A program made the position numbers and the translations under genes. 53,640 nucleotides of DNA from an uncultured Acidobacteriia bacterium (GTDB lineage Bacteria > Acidobacteriota > Terriglobia > Bryobacterales > Bryobacteraceae), in contig CAIQWJ010000094.1 of assembly GCA_903875575.1 (NCBI GenBank), positions 1 to 53,640 on the forward strand, given 5' to 3'. Shown here piece after piece: positions 17,642-26,773 of this stretch. Each line of letters opens with the position of its first letter. Position 1 is the first letter of the stretch. The notes beneath the pieces were generated by a model that saw only the letters and a list, made by a program, of their open reading frames with translations, was not told where the DNA came from and ran no database searches.

Positions 17642-17671
17642 GCGGGCCGCCAAACGATGCGGGCGGCCCGC
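17642..17671. terminator. Strong GC hairpin after the DUF5818 gene
   Basis: A perfect 10-bp stem (GCGGGCCGCC at 17642-17651 with GGCGGCCCGC at 17662-17671) lies 12 bp after the stop of the DUF5818-like gene. No T-run follows, so it may act as a terminator only with Rho, or as an RNA-stabilising 3' end. Confidence 0.5.
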
Positions 17672-17682
17672 CTGTATTTGTA

Positions 17683-17997
17683 CTATTTCGCAGCTTCGAT
17701 CTTCGTCACCTGAATCGAATCACCCTTGGCCGAGACGGTACCCGTGACTACGACCTTCTGGCCGGCGAACTGTTCCGGCGCTTTCTGGTCGCTGAGTGTG
17801 TAAGACTTCTTACCATCAAATATGGCGTATTTCGCGCCGGCTTTGACGCACGCGATGGTGCATTTGCCGTCGGCTCCCATCTTCATGGAGGAGTGGTCTT
17901 TGCCGCACATGGAATCCGTGATGGTACCCGTGAAGGTCTGGTCCGCGGCGCTCAGAAACAAGGCAGCGGCGAGCATGAGTGCGATGGTGGTTTTCAT
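17683..17997 (-). CDS. Small secreted DUF5818-like protein
   Basis: The 104-aa protein has a signal peptide (1-18). The mature part reads QTFTGTITDSMCGKDHSSM, then ADGKCTIACVKAGAKYAIFDGKKSYTLSDQ and QKVVVTGTVSAKGDSIQVTKI, an OB-like beta barrel with three conserved cysteines. This pattern is common in secreted proteins of Acidobacteriota (DUF5818-type). The cysteine and histidine content might bind a metal, and the copper-efflux operon is immediately upstream, but a link is only suggestive. Confidence 0.72.
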   Translation of the reverse strand: MKTTIALMLAAALFLSAADQTFTGTITDSMCGKDHSSMKMGADGKCTIACVKAGAKYAIFDGKKSYTLSDQKAPEQFAGQKVVVTGTVSAKGDSIQVTKIEAAK

Positions 17998-18015
17998 GGT
18001 AATTCTCCCTTTATT

Positions 18016-18744
18016 TTACCTTGAATTGGTGGTGGTGAGTGTTTGAAGGCCCTGCGACCGGTTGATTTGCCTCCACAACCGGTTGAAATGGTCCTCCGCC
18101 AATACTTCCTTTAATTGGAAGCGGAAATCGCCTTCGTGGGCCGCGAGGGTCAGATCAAACGGCCCTGAGGTGGAAACGTTGTCGAGGTCATGGATTCGCC
18201 AGGTTCGGGATTCCTCGCCCTCGGCAGACTTGTAGACGATGCGATCAGTCCCGAAGCTCAGGACGCCTTGGGAACCGCTTCGTCCATGGATCAGTTTCAC
18301 GGGCAACTGCCAGTCGGTCTGCACGCGCTCGTCCGCCAGCGCGGCGACAAAGCGGGCGTCCAGGCGATCACGCCAGGCGGCATAAAGCTCCGTCACCATG
18401 GCGGGCGGCAGTTGGTCGAACACGAATTCGCGATCCCGGCCCAGTTCCCAGCGCTGGTCTTCATAGGTCAGGATGTGCAGAGTCTTCGTCCCCAGCGTGA
18501 GCTTCTGGATGTCCTCGTATTTCCACTGCCGGGAATGAATCGTCACACGGTTCTTCTTGTCCCGTTCCTCAAACGCGAGGGACTCCGGTGTGACCTTCAG
18601 CGTGCCAACAACGCCCTTGCGCAGATGGACGTGCCTCACCTGCCACGCACCCTGCTGCGCGAAAGCGAGCGAAGGCACACAGAGCAGCGCGATTAGAATT
18701 GCGCGCGAGCCAGTTTTGGTTTCAGTTCGAAATGCCATTTCCAC
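18016..18744 (-). CDS. Secreted hypothetical protein at the end of the Cus operon
   Basis: The 242-aa protein has a signal peptide (about residues 12-29, RAILIALLCVPSLAFAQQ). The body is hydrophilic with VTPESLAFEERDKKNRVTIHSRQWKYEDIQKLTLGTKTLHILTYED, like a PH-type beta domain, repeated loosely later (LSFGTDRIVYKSAEGEESRTWRIHDLDNVSTSGPFDLTL). Its start lies inside the 3' end of the cusA-like gene (52-bp overlap), so it is translated from the same message. A start at 18738 is equally good. Function unknown. Confidence 0.65.
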   Translation of the reverse strand: MEMAFRTETKTGSRAILIALLCVPSLAFAQQGAWQVRHVHLRKGVVGTLKVTPESLAFEERDKKNRVTIHSRQWKYEDIQKLTLGTKTLHILTYEDQRWELGRDREFVFDQLPPAMVTELYAAWRDRLDARFVAALADERVQTDWQLPVKLIHGRSGSQGVLSFGTDRIVYKSAEGEESRTWRIHDLDNVSTSGPFDLTLAAHEGDFRFQLKEVLAEDHFNRLWRQINRSQGLQTLTTTNSR

Positions 18745-21700
18745 ACCTCATAAATTGCCGGATAAACCATCAGTTCCAGGATGAAAGAAGTAAAGATGCC
18801 GCCGATCATAGGTGCCGCGATGCGCTTCATCACGTCCGCACCCGTCCCCACCGACCACATGATGGGTGTCAGCCCCAGAAACATCGCCGCCACCGTCATG
18901 AACTTTGGGCGAATGCGCTTGACCGCGCCTTCCATAATCGCCTCGCGCAGCGCGGGCAACCCGTCGAGACGCCCCTCGTTTGATGCCTTCTCATAGGCGA
19001 TATCGAGATAGAGCAGCATGAAAACGGCAGTCTCCGCATCCACGCCCATCAGCGCGATCAGCCCAACCCAGACCCCGATGCTCATGTTGTAACCGAGCAG
19101 ATACAGCAGCCAGATCGCACCCACCGCGGAGAAGGGAACTGCGAGCATGATCAGAATCGTCTTGAAGGCCGAGCGTGTATTCAGATACAGCAGCATCAGC
19201 ACCAGGAACAGTGTCAGCGGCAGCACCACGGTCAGCCGCTGTTTCACGCGGGCGATCGCTTCGTACTGGCCGCTCCACGCGATGGAATAACCGGCCGGCA
19301 ACGTGAGCCCGCGGTTCACCGCTTCGCGCGCCTCGGTGACGTAGCCGCCGACGTCACGCCCGGTGACATCCACGTACACGTAACCGCTCAGCAGGCCGTT
19401 CTCATTGCGCAGCATGGAAGGCCCTGCGGTCAGCTTGACGTCGCCGAGCTGCGAGAGCGGAACCTGCTGCCCATTCGCCGCCGCCACTGGAATGCGTCCG
19501 ATGGCCGCCGGGTTGTCGCGATACCCCTGCTGATAACGGATGTTGACGGGATAACGTTCCCGGCCTTCCACAGTGGTGGTCACGTTTTCGCCGCCGATGG
19601 CGCCGGTGACGATCATCTGCACGTCGTCCATGGAAAGTCCGTAACGCGCCAACTGGTCGCGATGCCACTCGATATCCAGAAAGTAACCGCCACTGGTCCT
19701 TTCCGCGAATGCACTGCGTGTGCCGCGAACAGGTGCCAGCAGGCCTTCGATCTGCCTGCCGATCTTCTCGATCTGCGCGGTATCCGAGCCGAAGATCTTG
19801 ACGCCCACTGGAGTTCGGATGCCAGTGGTCAGCATGTCGATGCGGTTGCGGATCGGCATCGTCCACGCATTCGACACGCCGGGCATGCGCAGCGCTTCGT
19901 TCATTTGATCGATCAGGTCTTCCTGCGAAATGTGGTCCGGCGTGATGTGGCGGAAATACGGGAGCAGGGAAGGCGGAGCCCAGGCGCTGTACCATGTGTC
20001 GGCGTGACGCCACTCGGTCACGGGCTTCAGGGTGACCACGGTCTCCGCCATGGAGAGCGGCGCGGGGTCGGTGGAGGTTTCGGCCCGGCCCGCTTTCCCC
20101 AGCACCTGGTCCACTTCCGGGAAACGCGCCAGAATCCGGTCCTGCGTCTGAAGCAGTTTCTGCGCTTCGGTAGCTGAGATGCCCGGCACCGTAGTGGGCA
20201 TGTAAAGCAGCGCGCCTTCATCGAGCGGCGGCATAAACTCCGAACCCAGCTTCTGATACACCGGCCACGTCAAATACACCAGCGCGACCGCAGCCCCCAG
20301 CACCAGCCACTTCCAGCGCAGCGTCCACGCCGCCACAGGGTGGTAAACGCGGATCAACACACGGCTGATGGGATGATTTTCTTCCGAACGGATCTTGCCG
20401 ATAAGGACCGCGCTCACCAGTCGGGCCATCCAGCGCGGGCGAAATTCGAAATTCTTCGCGTGCGTGAAGAGCAGGCGGAGGGCGGGGTCCAGCGTGATCG
20501 CCAGCACTGCGGCGACAATCATGGAAAAGTTCTTCGTGTAAGCGAGCGGCGTGAACAACCGGCCTTCCTGCGCTTCCAGTGTCAGTACCGGCAGAAAGGA
20601 AACCGCGATCACCAGCAGTGCGAAGAAACTCGGCCCACCTACTTCTTTCACCGCGTTGATTACTACCCGGTGATAGTCCTCGTGTCGGCCGTTCCGTTCC
20701 CATTCTTCCAGCTTCTTGTGCGTTTGTTCCACTACTACGATGGAGGCGTCCACCATGGCTCCCACGGCAATGGCGATGCCTCCCAGAGACATGATGTTCG
20801 CGGTCACGCCCAGCAGCTTCATGGGGATGAAGGAAATCAGAATAGCGACGGGGATCGTAATGACCGGAATCACGGCGCTGGGGAAGTGCCAAAGGAAGAT
20901 CATAATCACCAGCGCGACAATGATCAGCTCTTCCGTGAGGGTGTGTTTCAGGTTATCCACCGAACGAAGAATCAGGTCAGAACGGTCATAGACAGGGATG
21001 ACTTTCACGCCCGCGGGCAGGCCTGGCTGGATATCCTTGAGCTTCGTCTTCACCCGATCGATCACAGCCAGTGCGTTTTCGCCCTGTCGCATGACGATGA
21101 TGCCGGAAACTGCCTCACCCTTTCCGTTCCAGTCCGAAATGCCGCGCCGAACGTCGGAGCCGAGCACGACCTCGCCCACGTCCCGCACCCTCACGGCCAC
21201 GCCGTCGGGTGAATTCATGAGTGGAATGTTGCCCAAATCTGCTGTGGATTGCGCGTAACCTCTCCCGCGCACCATATATTCGGCTCCGCTCATTTCCACC
21301 AGACGCCCGCCCACGTCGTTGTTGCCAGTGCGAATGCCGTCCACCACTTTGCTGATCGGGATGTTGAAGGCCCGCAGCTTCGCGGGATCGACGTTGACCT
21401 GGTACTGGCGTACGAAGCCGCCGAGCGGTGCCACTTCCGCCACGCCGGGCACGGACTGCAACTGGTAACGCAGAAACCAGTCCTGTACGGAGCGCAACTC
21501 CGCGAGGTCGTGTTTCCCGGAGGTGTCAGTCAGTACATACTGGAAGACCCAGCCCACGCCGGTCGCGTCCGGGCCGAGTTCCGTTCGCACTCCCTGCGGC
21601 AAACGCGGCAGCACGGCCTGGAGATATTCGAGCGCGCGCGAACGTGCCCAGTAGATGTCAGTGCCTTCGTTGAAGATGATGTAGACGTAGGAGTAGCCAA

Positions 21701-21959
21701 AGTCGGAAAACCCGCGCACCGTACGCACGCCGGGTACGGAAAGCATGGCCGTCGTGATCGGATAGGTGACCTGATCTTCCATGATGTCCGGGCTGCGGTC
21801 CCAGCGCGAGTAGACGATGACCTGCGTGTCGCTGAGATCGGGAATCGCGTCCAGCGGGATGTGGATCATCGACCACCAGCCCGCGGCCACCGCGCCCAAT
21901 ACCAGCACGATCACCATGAATTTGTTGCGGCCCGAGAATTCGATGATGCGATCGATCAT
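18693..21959 (-). CDS. cusA: CusA-type heavy-metal efflux RND permease
   Basis: The 1088-aa protein has the 12-helix plan of HME-RND pumps, with two large periplasmic loops. Signatures include PDLSDTQVIVYSRW, PGVRTVRGFSDFGYSYVYIIF, GLPAGVKVIPVYDRSDLI, GGIAIAVGAMVDASIVVVEQTHK in helix 4, LGSEFMPPLDEGALLYMPTTVPGIS and NRIDMLTTGIRTPVGVKIFG. The last two place it nearer to CusA (Cu(I)/Ag(I)) than to CzcA, since a Met sits at the position equivalent to a copper-relay methionine of CusA (from memory). It uses proton flow to push metal out through CusB and the TolC-like channel. It overlaps cusB by 4 bp. Confidence 0.9.
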   Translation of the reverse strand: MIDRIIEFSGRNKFMVIVLVLGAVAAGWWSMIHIPLDAIPDLSDTQVIVYSRWDRSPDIMEDQVTYPITTAMLSVPGVRTVRGFSDFGYSYVYIIFNEGTDIYWARSRALEYLQAVLPRLPQGVRTELGPDATGVGWVFQYVLTDTSGKHDLAELRSVQDWFLRYQLQSVPGVAEVAPLGGFVRQYQVNVDPAKLRAFNIPISKVVDGIRTGNNDVGGRLVEMSGAEYMVRGRGYAQSTADLGNIPLMNSPDGVAVRVRDVGEVVLGSDVRRGISDWNGKGEAVSGIIVMRQGENALAVIDRVKTKLKDIQPGLPAGVKVIPVYDRSDLILRSVDNLKHTLTEELIIVALVIMIFLWHFPSAVIPVITIPVAILISFIPMKLLGVTANIMSLGGIAIAVGAMVDASIVVVEQTHKKLEEWERNGRHEDYHRVVINAVKEVGGPSFFALLVIAVSFLPVLTLEAQEGRLFTPLAYTKNFSMIVAAVLAITLDPALRLLFTHAKNFEFRPRWMARLVSAVLIGKIRSEENHPISRVLIRVYHPVAAWTLRWKWLVLGAAVALVYLTWPVYQKLGSEFMPPLDEGALLYMPTTVPGISATEAQKLLQTQDRILARFPEVDQVLGKAGRAETSTDPAPLSMAETVVTLKPVTEWRHADTWYSAWAPPSLLPYFRHITPDHISQEDLIDQMNEALRMPGVSNAWTMPIRNRIDMLTTGIRTPVGVKIFGSDTAQIEKIGRQIEGLLAPVRGTRSAFAERTSGGYFLDIEWHRDQLARYGLSMDDVQMIVTGAIGGENVTTTVEGRERYPVNIRYQQGYRDNPAAIGRIPVAAANGQQVPLSQLGDVKLTAGPSMLRNENGLLSGYVYVDVTGRDVGGYVTEAREAVNRGLTLPAGYSIAWSGQYEAIARVKQRLTVVLPLTLFLVLMLLYLNTRSAFKTILIMLAVPFSAVGAIWLLYLLGYNMSIGVWVGLIALMGVDAETAVFMLLYLDIAYEKASNEGRLDGLPALREAIMEGAVKRIRPKFMTVAAMFLGLTPIMWSVGTGADVMKRIAAPMIGGIFTSFILELMVYPAIYEVWKWHFELKPKLARAQF

Positions 21960-23197
21960 TTCGTCCCCGCCTTCATCTGGCTGTCGGAATTGAGCAGAAA
22001 CACGCCGGAGGCCGCGTAACGCTCTCCCGCTTTCAGACCGCTGAGGATCTCCACACGCTCACCCAGACGCTCGCCCGTCTCCACGGTGCGCGGTTCGAAG
22101 TGGCCGTTGCCTGAGTCGAAGAACATGGTCTTCGAAGTTCCCGCGTCCAGCACCGCTTCCGCCGGAACCATGAGCCGTCGGGTTCCGCCGGACTCCAGTT
22201 CCACGTCGGCGTACATGTCGGGTTTCAGCGCGCCCGGATTCGGCATTACGAAACGAACTTTGAGCGTGCGTGTTGCGGGATCCACCTGCGGCTGAATGTA
22301 AGCGACCTTCGCGGTCAAAGTGCCGCCGCCACCGGGGAACGAGATGCGCGCGGTTTGCCCCACATGGACCCGCGCTGCGTCGGCTTCGAACACATCGGCA
22401 ATCACCCACACCTGACTCAGGTCAGCCAGAGTGTAGAGTTCCGTTTCGGGTGTGAACTTCTGCCCGGGGAAAGCGTTGCGGGCGGTGATGAAACCGCTGG
22501 CGGGCGCAAACAGGGTGATAGACGCCAACGGCTTCTCGGTGCGCTCCACTTCGTCGATCTGCGCGGGCGTCATGCGTAGCAGTTCCAAACGCTTTCGCGA
22601 CGCCTCCACAAGCGCGTGGCTGTTGGCTGCGGAATCGTGCATGGAACTCGCCTGCATGGCGGCCACTGCCTTGATGGCCAGCAGGAACTCCTGTTCGCTG
22701 GCGTGCAGTTCGGGGCTGTAATAAGTGAGGAGTGGCTCGCCTTTCGCGATGAACTTACCGGTGAAATCGGCGACTACGGTATCGATCCAGCCGTCGGTCC
22801 TTGCCTGCACGCGGGTCATTCGCGTTTCATCCGCCATCACGCGGCCCACGGCGTGCAGGCTATCGGTTGGATTGCTCCACGCGGCAGTTTCATAGCGAAC
22901 GCCAATCAGTTGCTGCTGCTCAGCGGCGGTGCGAACGCTGTTGTCGGCCGGCGCAGCATCGCTAGCGCCCTGCGAGCCATCCGGGTATACCGGCACCAGC
23001 TTCATACCGCAATCCGGTGCGATGCCCGGCTTGTCGGACTTGTACCAGGTGTGCATCGGGTCCACGTAATAAGTGGGCTTGCGATTATCTTTGGCGACTG
23101 CGGTGCGCGTGCTGTACCAGCGCCCGTAGCCGAAGCCGCCGGCTACCAGCGCGGCCACAAAAACAACGAATAGCAGAAACTTCAGCAGCCTCATCAT
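21956..23197 (-). CDS. cusB: CusB-like periplasmic adaptor with heavy-metal-binding domain
   Basis: The 413-aa protein has an N-terminal membrane anchor (about 5-26). Next comes a heavy-metal-binding domain, YYVDPMHTWYKSDKPGIAPDCGMKLVPV (about 43-70), where Met, His and Cys can hold copper. The usual adaptor parts follow: RVQARTDGWIDTVVADFTGKFIAKGEPLLTYYSPEL (lipoyl half), a helical hairpin, SGFITARNAFPGQKFTPETELYTLADLSQVWVIADVFE and the membrane-proximal part. It links the RND pump to the outer channel and hands over metal. It overlaps both neighbours by 4 bp. Confidence 0.9.
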   Translation of the reverse strand: MMRLLKFLLFVVFVAALVAGGFGYGRWYSTRTAVAKDNRKPTYYVDPMHTWYKSDKPGIAPDCGMKLVPVYPDGSQGASDAAPADNSVRTAAEQQQLIGVRYETAAWSNPTDSLHAVGRVMADETRMTRVQARTDGWIDTVVADFTGKFIAKGEPLLTYYSPELHASEQEFLLAIKAVAAMQASSMHDSAANSHALVEASRKRLELLRMTPAQIDEVERTEKPLASITLFAPASGFITARNAFPGQKFTPETELYTLADLSQVWVIADVFEADAARVHVGQTARISFPGGGGTLTAKVAYIQPQVDPATRTLKVRFVMPNPGALKPDMYADVELESGGTRRLMVPAEAVLDAGTSKTMFFDSGNGHFEPRTVETGERLGERVEILSGLKAGERYAASGVFLLNSDSQMKAGTK

Positions 23198-24459
23198 TTT
23201 GCGTCTCCAAACACCGGTGCTCCGGTCAGTTCTTCCAGCTTTGTCAGTGCCAGCACGTACTTCAGTTCTTCTTCGTGCAGGCGCTCCTCCGCGTCGATCT
23301 TCGCTGTCAGGTTGGCCATCACCGGAGCGAAGTCCCCGGCACCGGCCTTATAGCTGTTCATCGCCGATTCCACGGTGAGATCATTTTGCGGCAAGATCGT
23401 GTCGCGATACAGTTGCGCGATCTTCCACGCCGATTGCGCTGCGAGGTAAGCTTCACGCACGCGAAACTGAACGCTCTGTGTGGTGGCCTCGTAGTCGCGC
23501 TTCACCTCAGAGAGGCGGCTCACTTCGGCGCTCAGAGCCGGGCGCTCCCGTTGTTCCTGATGGATCCTCAGCGGAATATCCACCCGCACCTGATACATCG
23601 GTGCCATGCCACCCTGATTGAAGAAGCCTGCCGCAACGGTGTAATCCGGGTGCAGGTCTTTGCGCGCCAGATTGACAGCCAGTTCGCCGCGCTCAATCGC
23701 CTTCTGCGCTTTCCGAAGTTCGGGCGACAGGTCGTCGGCCTGCCGCAACAGATCCTCCACGCTCAGCCGAAGTGGAGCGGCCTCGCTCATCACGGGTTCG
23801 CCAATCGGCGTTGCGGGATTCCGGTTGAGCAGGTAGTTGATCTCCGCCTCGGACGTGTTCTTGTCCGTCTCCATCTCCACAATCCGGGTTTCCAGCATGG
23901 CAAGCTCAGTCTGCGTCCGAAAGATGTCCTGCTGCGGCGTTTTACCCTGCGAATAGCGAACCTCGGAGATCCGCAGCATCCTCGTGGTCAGTTCCTGCGC
24001 CTGCGCCAGTAAAGCCAGCGACGCCCACGCATGGTGCAAACGATGGAAAGCCTCGGAAACCCGCGAACGCAGGCTCCATTCCACGGCGCGATACTGCTGT
24101 AGTTCCGCATCGGCCTCTTTCACCGCAATGGCACCACGCAGATTCAGCTTGCCGGGGTACGGCAATTCCTGGGAAACCATGACTCCGATATTGCTGGTGG
24201 CATCGCGACCCAGGCCCTGTCCCGGCAGCGGGCCGCCGTTGCTCGTGTAACCGGCCGAAAGTACCGGATCCGGCAAGGCACGCATCTGAGACGGCTTCTG
24301 CCGTGCCGCTTCAAATCGCTTTTGCGCCGCGAGTAATTCCGGATTCCTGGCGAGCGCGGTCGCGATCAACTCCGACAGGCGGGCCGGCTCTTCGCCTTGC
24401 GCCGCGGGAACTGCAAAACAGAGCGCGGCCAATAAAGGGACTGCGCAGCAACTGGACAT
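23194..24459 (-). CDS. cusC: TolC-family outer-membrane efflux protein (CusC/CzcC-like)
   Basis: From the ATG at 24457-24459 the protein has 421 aa with a signal peptide (SSCCAVPLLAALCFAVPAAQG); the frame is open to 24510 but that extension adds 17 residues ahead of the signal. The TolC repeat is visible twice: LSELIATALARNPELLAAQ with PDPVLSAGY, and VEDLLRQADDLSPELRKAQ with PDYTVAAGFFNQGG. Long helical stretches fit the periplasmic barrel. It forms the outer-membrane exit of the pump. It overlaps cusB by 4 bp and lies 100 bp after the Cys-rich gene. Confidence 0.87.
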   Translation of the reverse strand: MSSCCAVPLLAALCFAVPAAQGEEPARLSELIATALARNPELLAAQKRFEAARQKPSQMRALPDPVLSAGYTSNGGPLPGQGLGRDATSNIGVMVSQELPYPGKLNLRGAIAVKEADAELQQYRAVEWSLRSRVSEAFHRLHHAWASLALLAQAQELTTRMLRISEVRYSQGKTPQQDIFRTQTELAMLETRIVEMETDKNTSEAEINYLLNRNPATPIGEPVMSEAAPLRLSVEDLLRQADDLSPELRKAQKAIERGELAVNLARKDLHPDYTVAAGFFNQGGMAPMYQVRVDIPLRIHQEQRERPALSAEVSRLSEVKRDYEATTQSVQFRVREAYLAAQSAWKIAQLYRDTILPQNDLTVESAMNSYKAGAGDFAPVMANLTAKIDAEERLHEEELKYVLALTKLEELTGAPVFGDAK

Positions 24460-24558
24460 CGTTTCCTCGATTACCGTGGGGCTGCCGCCAGGACAGGCGG
24501 CGTCGATCATGCGCGCAGGCGCACGACTGCTTTCAGACAGGTGTAATTGAGGTTGGAA

Positions 24559-24933
24559 TCAGACGCGGAGCAGGGAGTGGAGGAGATTCAGATCGGGCGG
24601 TGGCGGAATATGCAGCGTTGCCATCGCCGAATGGCGACCGTGTCGAATCGCCGACGGGACCTGGTAGCCCAGGCCTGGGAGCAGCGCAAGCGCGTCAGAA
24701 GGCGCGACAGGCACGACCGCAACAGTCGCGGCGGGCACGTTGGAGGGATGCAGATTGCATTCGCGGGAGGTGGGCGCCGTCCCGGGCTTCGATTTGCAAC
24801 TGCCGTGTTTGCAGCAATCATGCGCCACCTTCGCCAGCGGCATCAGGTCCTGGGCACACGCCAGACCCCCGCCCCAGACGAGCGTGATCGCCATCAGAAG
24901 ACACGTCAGGTTTCGCACCAGGATTCGTCGCAA
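24559..24933 (-). CDS. Small secreted Cys/His-rich protein heading the Cus operon
   Basis: The 124-aa protein has a signal peptide (about 9-27, CLLMAITLVWGGGLACAQ). The mature part has KVAHDCCKHGSCKSKPG and then RECNLHPS, giving four cysteines and three histidines in about 30 residues, followed by a proline and alanine-rich tail without cysteines. The arrangement suggests binding of copper or silver in the periplasm ahead of the efflux pump. It resembles in style the small DUF2946-type proteins near copper genes, but I cannot confirm membership. Confidence 0.6.
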   Translation of the reverse strand: MRRILVRNLTCLLMAITLVWGGGLACAQDLMPLAKVAHDCCKHGSCKSKPGTAPTSRECNLHPSNVPAATVAVVPVAPSDALALLPGLGYQVPSAIRHGRHSAMATLHIPPPPDLNLLHSLLRV

Positions 24934-25029
24934 CGCTGCACCTTAAGCATTCTAAATTGCATCTAAAAGGCCAAACAGGGATTTCGTTTGTCCTCAATCA
25001 GTTTAGCGCAGTCTGCGGGCAAGGTTGCC

Positions 25030-25045
25030 TGCGCCATATGGCGCA
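25030..25045. promoter_or_regulatory. Perfect 16-bp palindrome in the divergent promoter region
   Basis: TGCGCCATATGGCGCA is its own complement, a typical operator for a dimeric regulator. It lies 97 bp before the Cys-rich/Cus operon start and 50 bp before the sphingolipid operon start, so it could serve either. TTGACG at 25060-25065 is a -35 candidate for the plus strand, but no well-spaced -10 follows. Confidence 0.55.
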
Positions 25046-25094
25046 ATAGCACAGATCTCTTGACGCAAACGATTGAGTTAAAATGGAGAAATAG

Positions 25095-25799
25095 ATGGAA
25101 AAGCTCTTCAGGTGGGCAGGTGTCGGTGTTTTTGTCGCGGTCGCCGGTGGCGGCCTGTTTGTAGTTGAGAGCCATGCCTCGCAGCCGGCGCTGATCGTGC
25201 TGGATACCTCGCGGGCAATCTCCGCGACCGCTACGAAGGCCACGGGCACACTGGTTCCCGCCGGTTGGGAACTCAAAGTCAAGGCCGGTCAGGCGGACAT
25301 TGCCGGACTCTCCGATCCGAACGACGAGGCTGCTCTTCGCTTCCGCAGTGCTCGCTCGTCTTTCGCCCTGGAACGCGCGCTCGACGTGGATCCCAACCAG
25401 ACGCCTTATCTCAACTGGAAATGGAAAGTCACGCAATTGCCGAAAGGTGGCGATTTCCGCCACAGTTCCACCGACGACCAGGCCGCACAGGTGATGGTCG
25501 CCTTCGCTGACAATCGCATCCTCGCCTACATCTGGGACAGCACTGCGCCGCAGGGTCTGATGGAAAGTGCCAGTTCCATTCCGCTGGTCCACATCTTCGC
25601 CATTGTCTGCCGTTCCGGCCTGAACGACGTGAACCGCTGGCTTCAGGAAATTCGTAACGTTGCGGCCGATTACCAGAAGGCCTACGGCAAGCCGGCTCCC
25701 CACGTGAAGGGCCTGCGCCTTCAAATCAATTCTCAACACACCGGTAGCAGCGCCGAAAGCTACTTCGGCGAAGTGGAATTTCGCAACACCCAGTCATGA
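25095..25799 (+). CDS. DUF3047 protein, first gene of the sphingolipid-like operon
   Basis: The 234-aa protein has an N-terminal signal or anchor (about 8-28). The domain reads TLVPAGWELKVKAGQADIAGLSD, DPNQTPYLNWKWKVTQLPKGGDFRHSSTDDQAAQVMVAF, and ILAYIWDSTAPQGL, the pattern of DUF3047, whose W-KWKV and DDQAAQV segments are conserved. The function of DUF3047 is unknown. It is likely periplasmic. The ATG has GGAG about 8 nt upstream. It overlaps the epimerase by 4 bp, so it is tied to the lipid genes; a role in lipid handling at the envelope is only a guess. Confidence 0.82.
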   Translation: MEKLFRWAGVGVFVAVAGGGLFVVESHASQPALIVLDTSRAISATATKATGTLVPAGWELKVKAGQADIAGLSDPNDEAALRFRSARSSFALERALDVDPNQTPYLNWKWKVTQLPKGGDFRHSSTDDQAAQVMVAFADNRILAYIWDSTAPQGLMESASSIPLVHIFAIVCRSGLNDVNRWLQEIRNVAADYQKAYGKPAPHVKGLRLQINSQHTGSSAESYFGEVEFRNTQS

Positions 25800-26773
25800 T
25801 CCTGGTCACCGGAGCCACCGGCTTCATCGGAGGCCATCTGGTGGAGCGCCTGCTCGCGCGGCGTGAACGTGTTCGCGTCCTGGTGCGAAAGTCCGGCCCC
25901 TTTGAGAAATCCCCGGTGGAATTGGTCCGCGGCGACCTGCTGACGGGCGATGGTCTGCCCCGCGCTTTGGCCGGCGTCGATACCGTGATCCATCTGGCAG
26001 GCGTTACCAAGGCTCTCACCACCGCCGACTATTACGACGGCAACGTTCGCGCTACGGAAAATCTGTCCCGCGCCATCGCGACGGTTAACGCGACCAGTCC
26101 GCGTCCGCTGCGCACCGTTCATGTCAGTTCGCTCGCGGCCATCGGCCCGAGTCCCGACGGGACTCCGATTCTGGAAGACGCCGAACCTCACCCAATCGCA
26201 CATTACGGAAGATCCAAGCTGGAAGGCGAGCGCAAACTGCGCACCATTCTGCCGGATGCCGTGATTGTTCGCCCGCCTGCCGTTTACGGCCCCCGCGATA
26301 CCGATGTCTTCGAGATCCTGAAATCGGTAAATCAGGGGCTCGTGATCCAGGCGGGTTCCGGCGAGAAGCATTTCAGCGTCATTTACGTCATGGATCTGGT
26401 GGATGGCATCATCGCCGCAGCCCGCGAACCACGCGCTGTGGGACGCGCCTATTTCCTGGCCAGTCCCCATATTTCGTCGTGGAGTGAACTCATTGGCATC
26501 GCCGCGCGTATTATGGGACGGTCCCCCCGCATGGTCACTGTCCCCGTCTCCGCTGCCCTTGCCGTCGGCTTCTGCGCCGAAATGTGGGCCCGTCTGACAA
26601 GAAGACCCGGCATCATTTCACGGGACAAGGTGGCCGAACTGCAATGCCCGTATTGGGTCTGCGACACGCGCCGGGCGAAGGCAGAACTTGGCTTCGAAGC
26701 CGTCACCGGTATCGAGCAGGGGCTGGAAAACACACTCTCCTGGTATCGTGAGGCCGGATGGCTGAAGTACTAG
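25796..26773 (+). CDS. NAD-dependent epimerase/dehydratase, candidate ceramide reductase (CerR-like)
   Basis: The 325-aa protein is an extended short-chain dehydrogenase. The nucleotide loop TGATGFIGGH is at residues 5-14, a DTVIHLAG strand follows, VSSLAAIGPS supplies the catalytic serine and HYGRSKLEGE the YxxxK pair. In Caulobacter the enzyme CerR of this superfamily reduces the 3-keto group during ceramide synthesis (established in general terms). Here the placement between a PAP2 protein and the acyltransferase/SPT pair supports the same job, but other sugar or sterol-type substrates are possible for such enzymes. It overlaps the next gene by 16 bp. Confidence 0.75.
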   Translation: MILVTGATGFIGGHLVERLLARRERVRVLVRKSGPFEKSPVELVRGDLLTGDGLPRALAGVDTVIHLAGVTKALTTADYYDGNVRATENLSRAIATVNATSPRPLRTVHVSSLAAIGPSPDGTPILEDAEPHPIAHYGRSKLEGERKLRTILPDAVIVRPPAVYGPRDTDVFEILKSVNQGLVIQAGSGEKHFSVIYVMDLVDGIIAAAREPRAVGRAYFLASPHISSWSELIGIAARIMGRSPRMVTVPVSAALAVGFCAEMWARLTRRPGIISRDKVAELQCPYWVCDTRRAKAELGFEAVTGIEQGLENTLSWYREAGWLKY

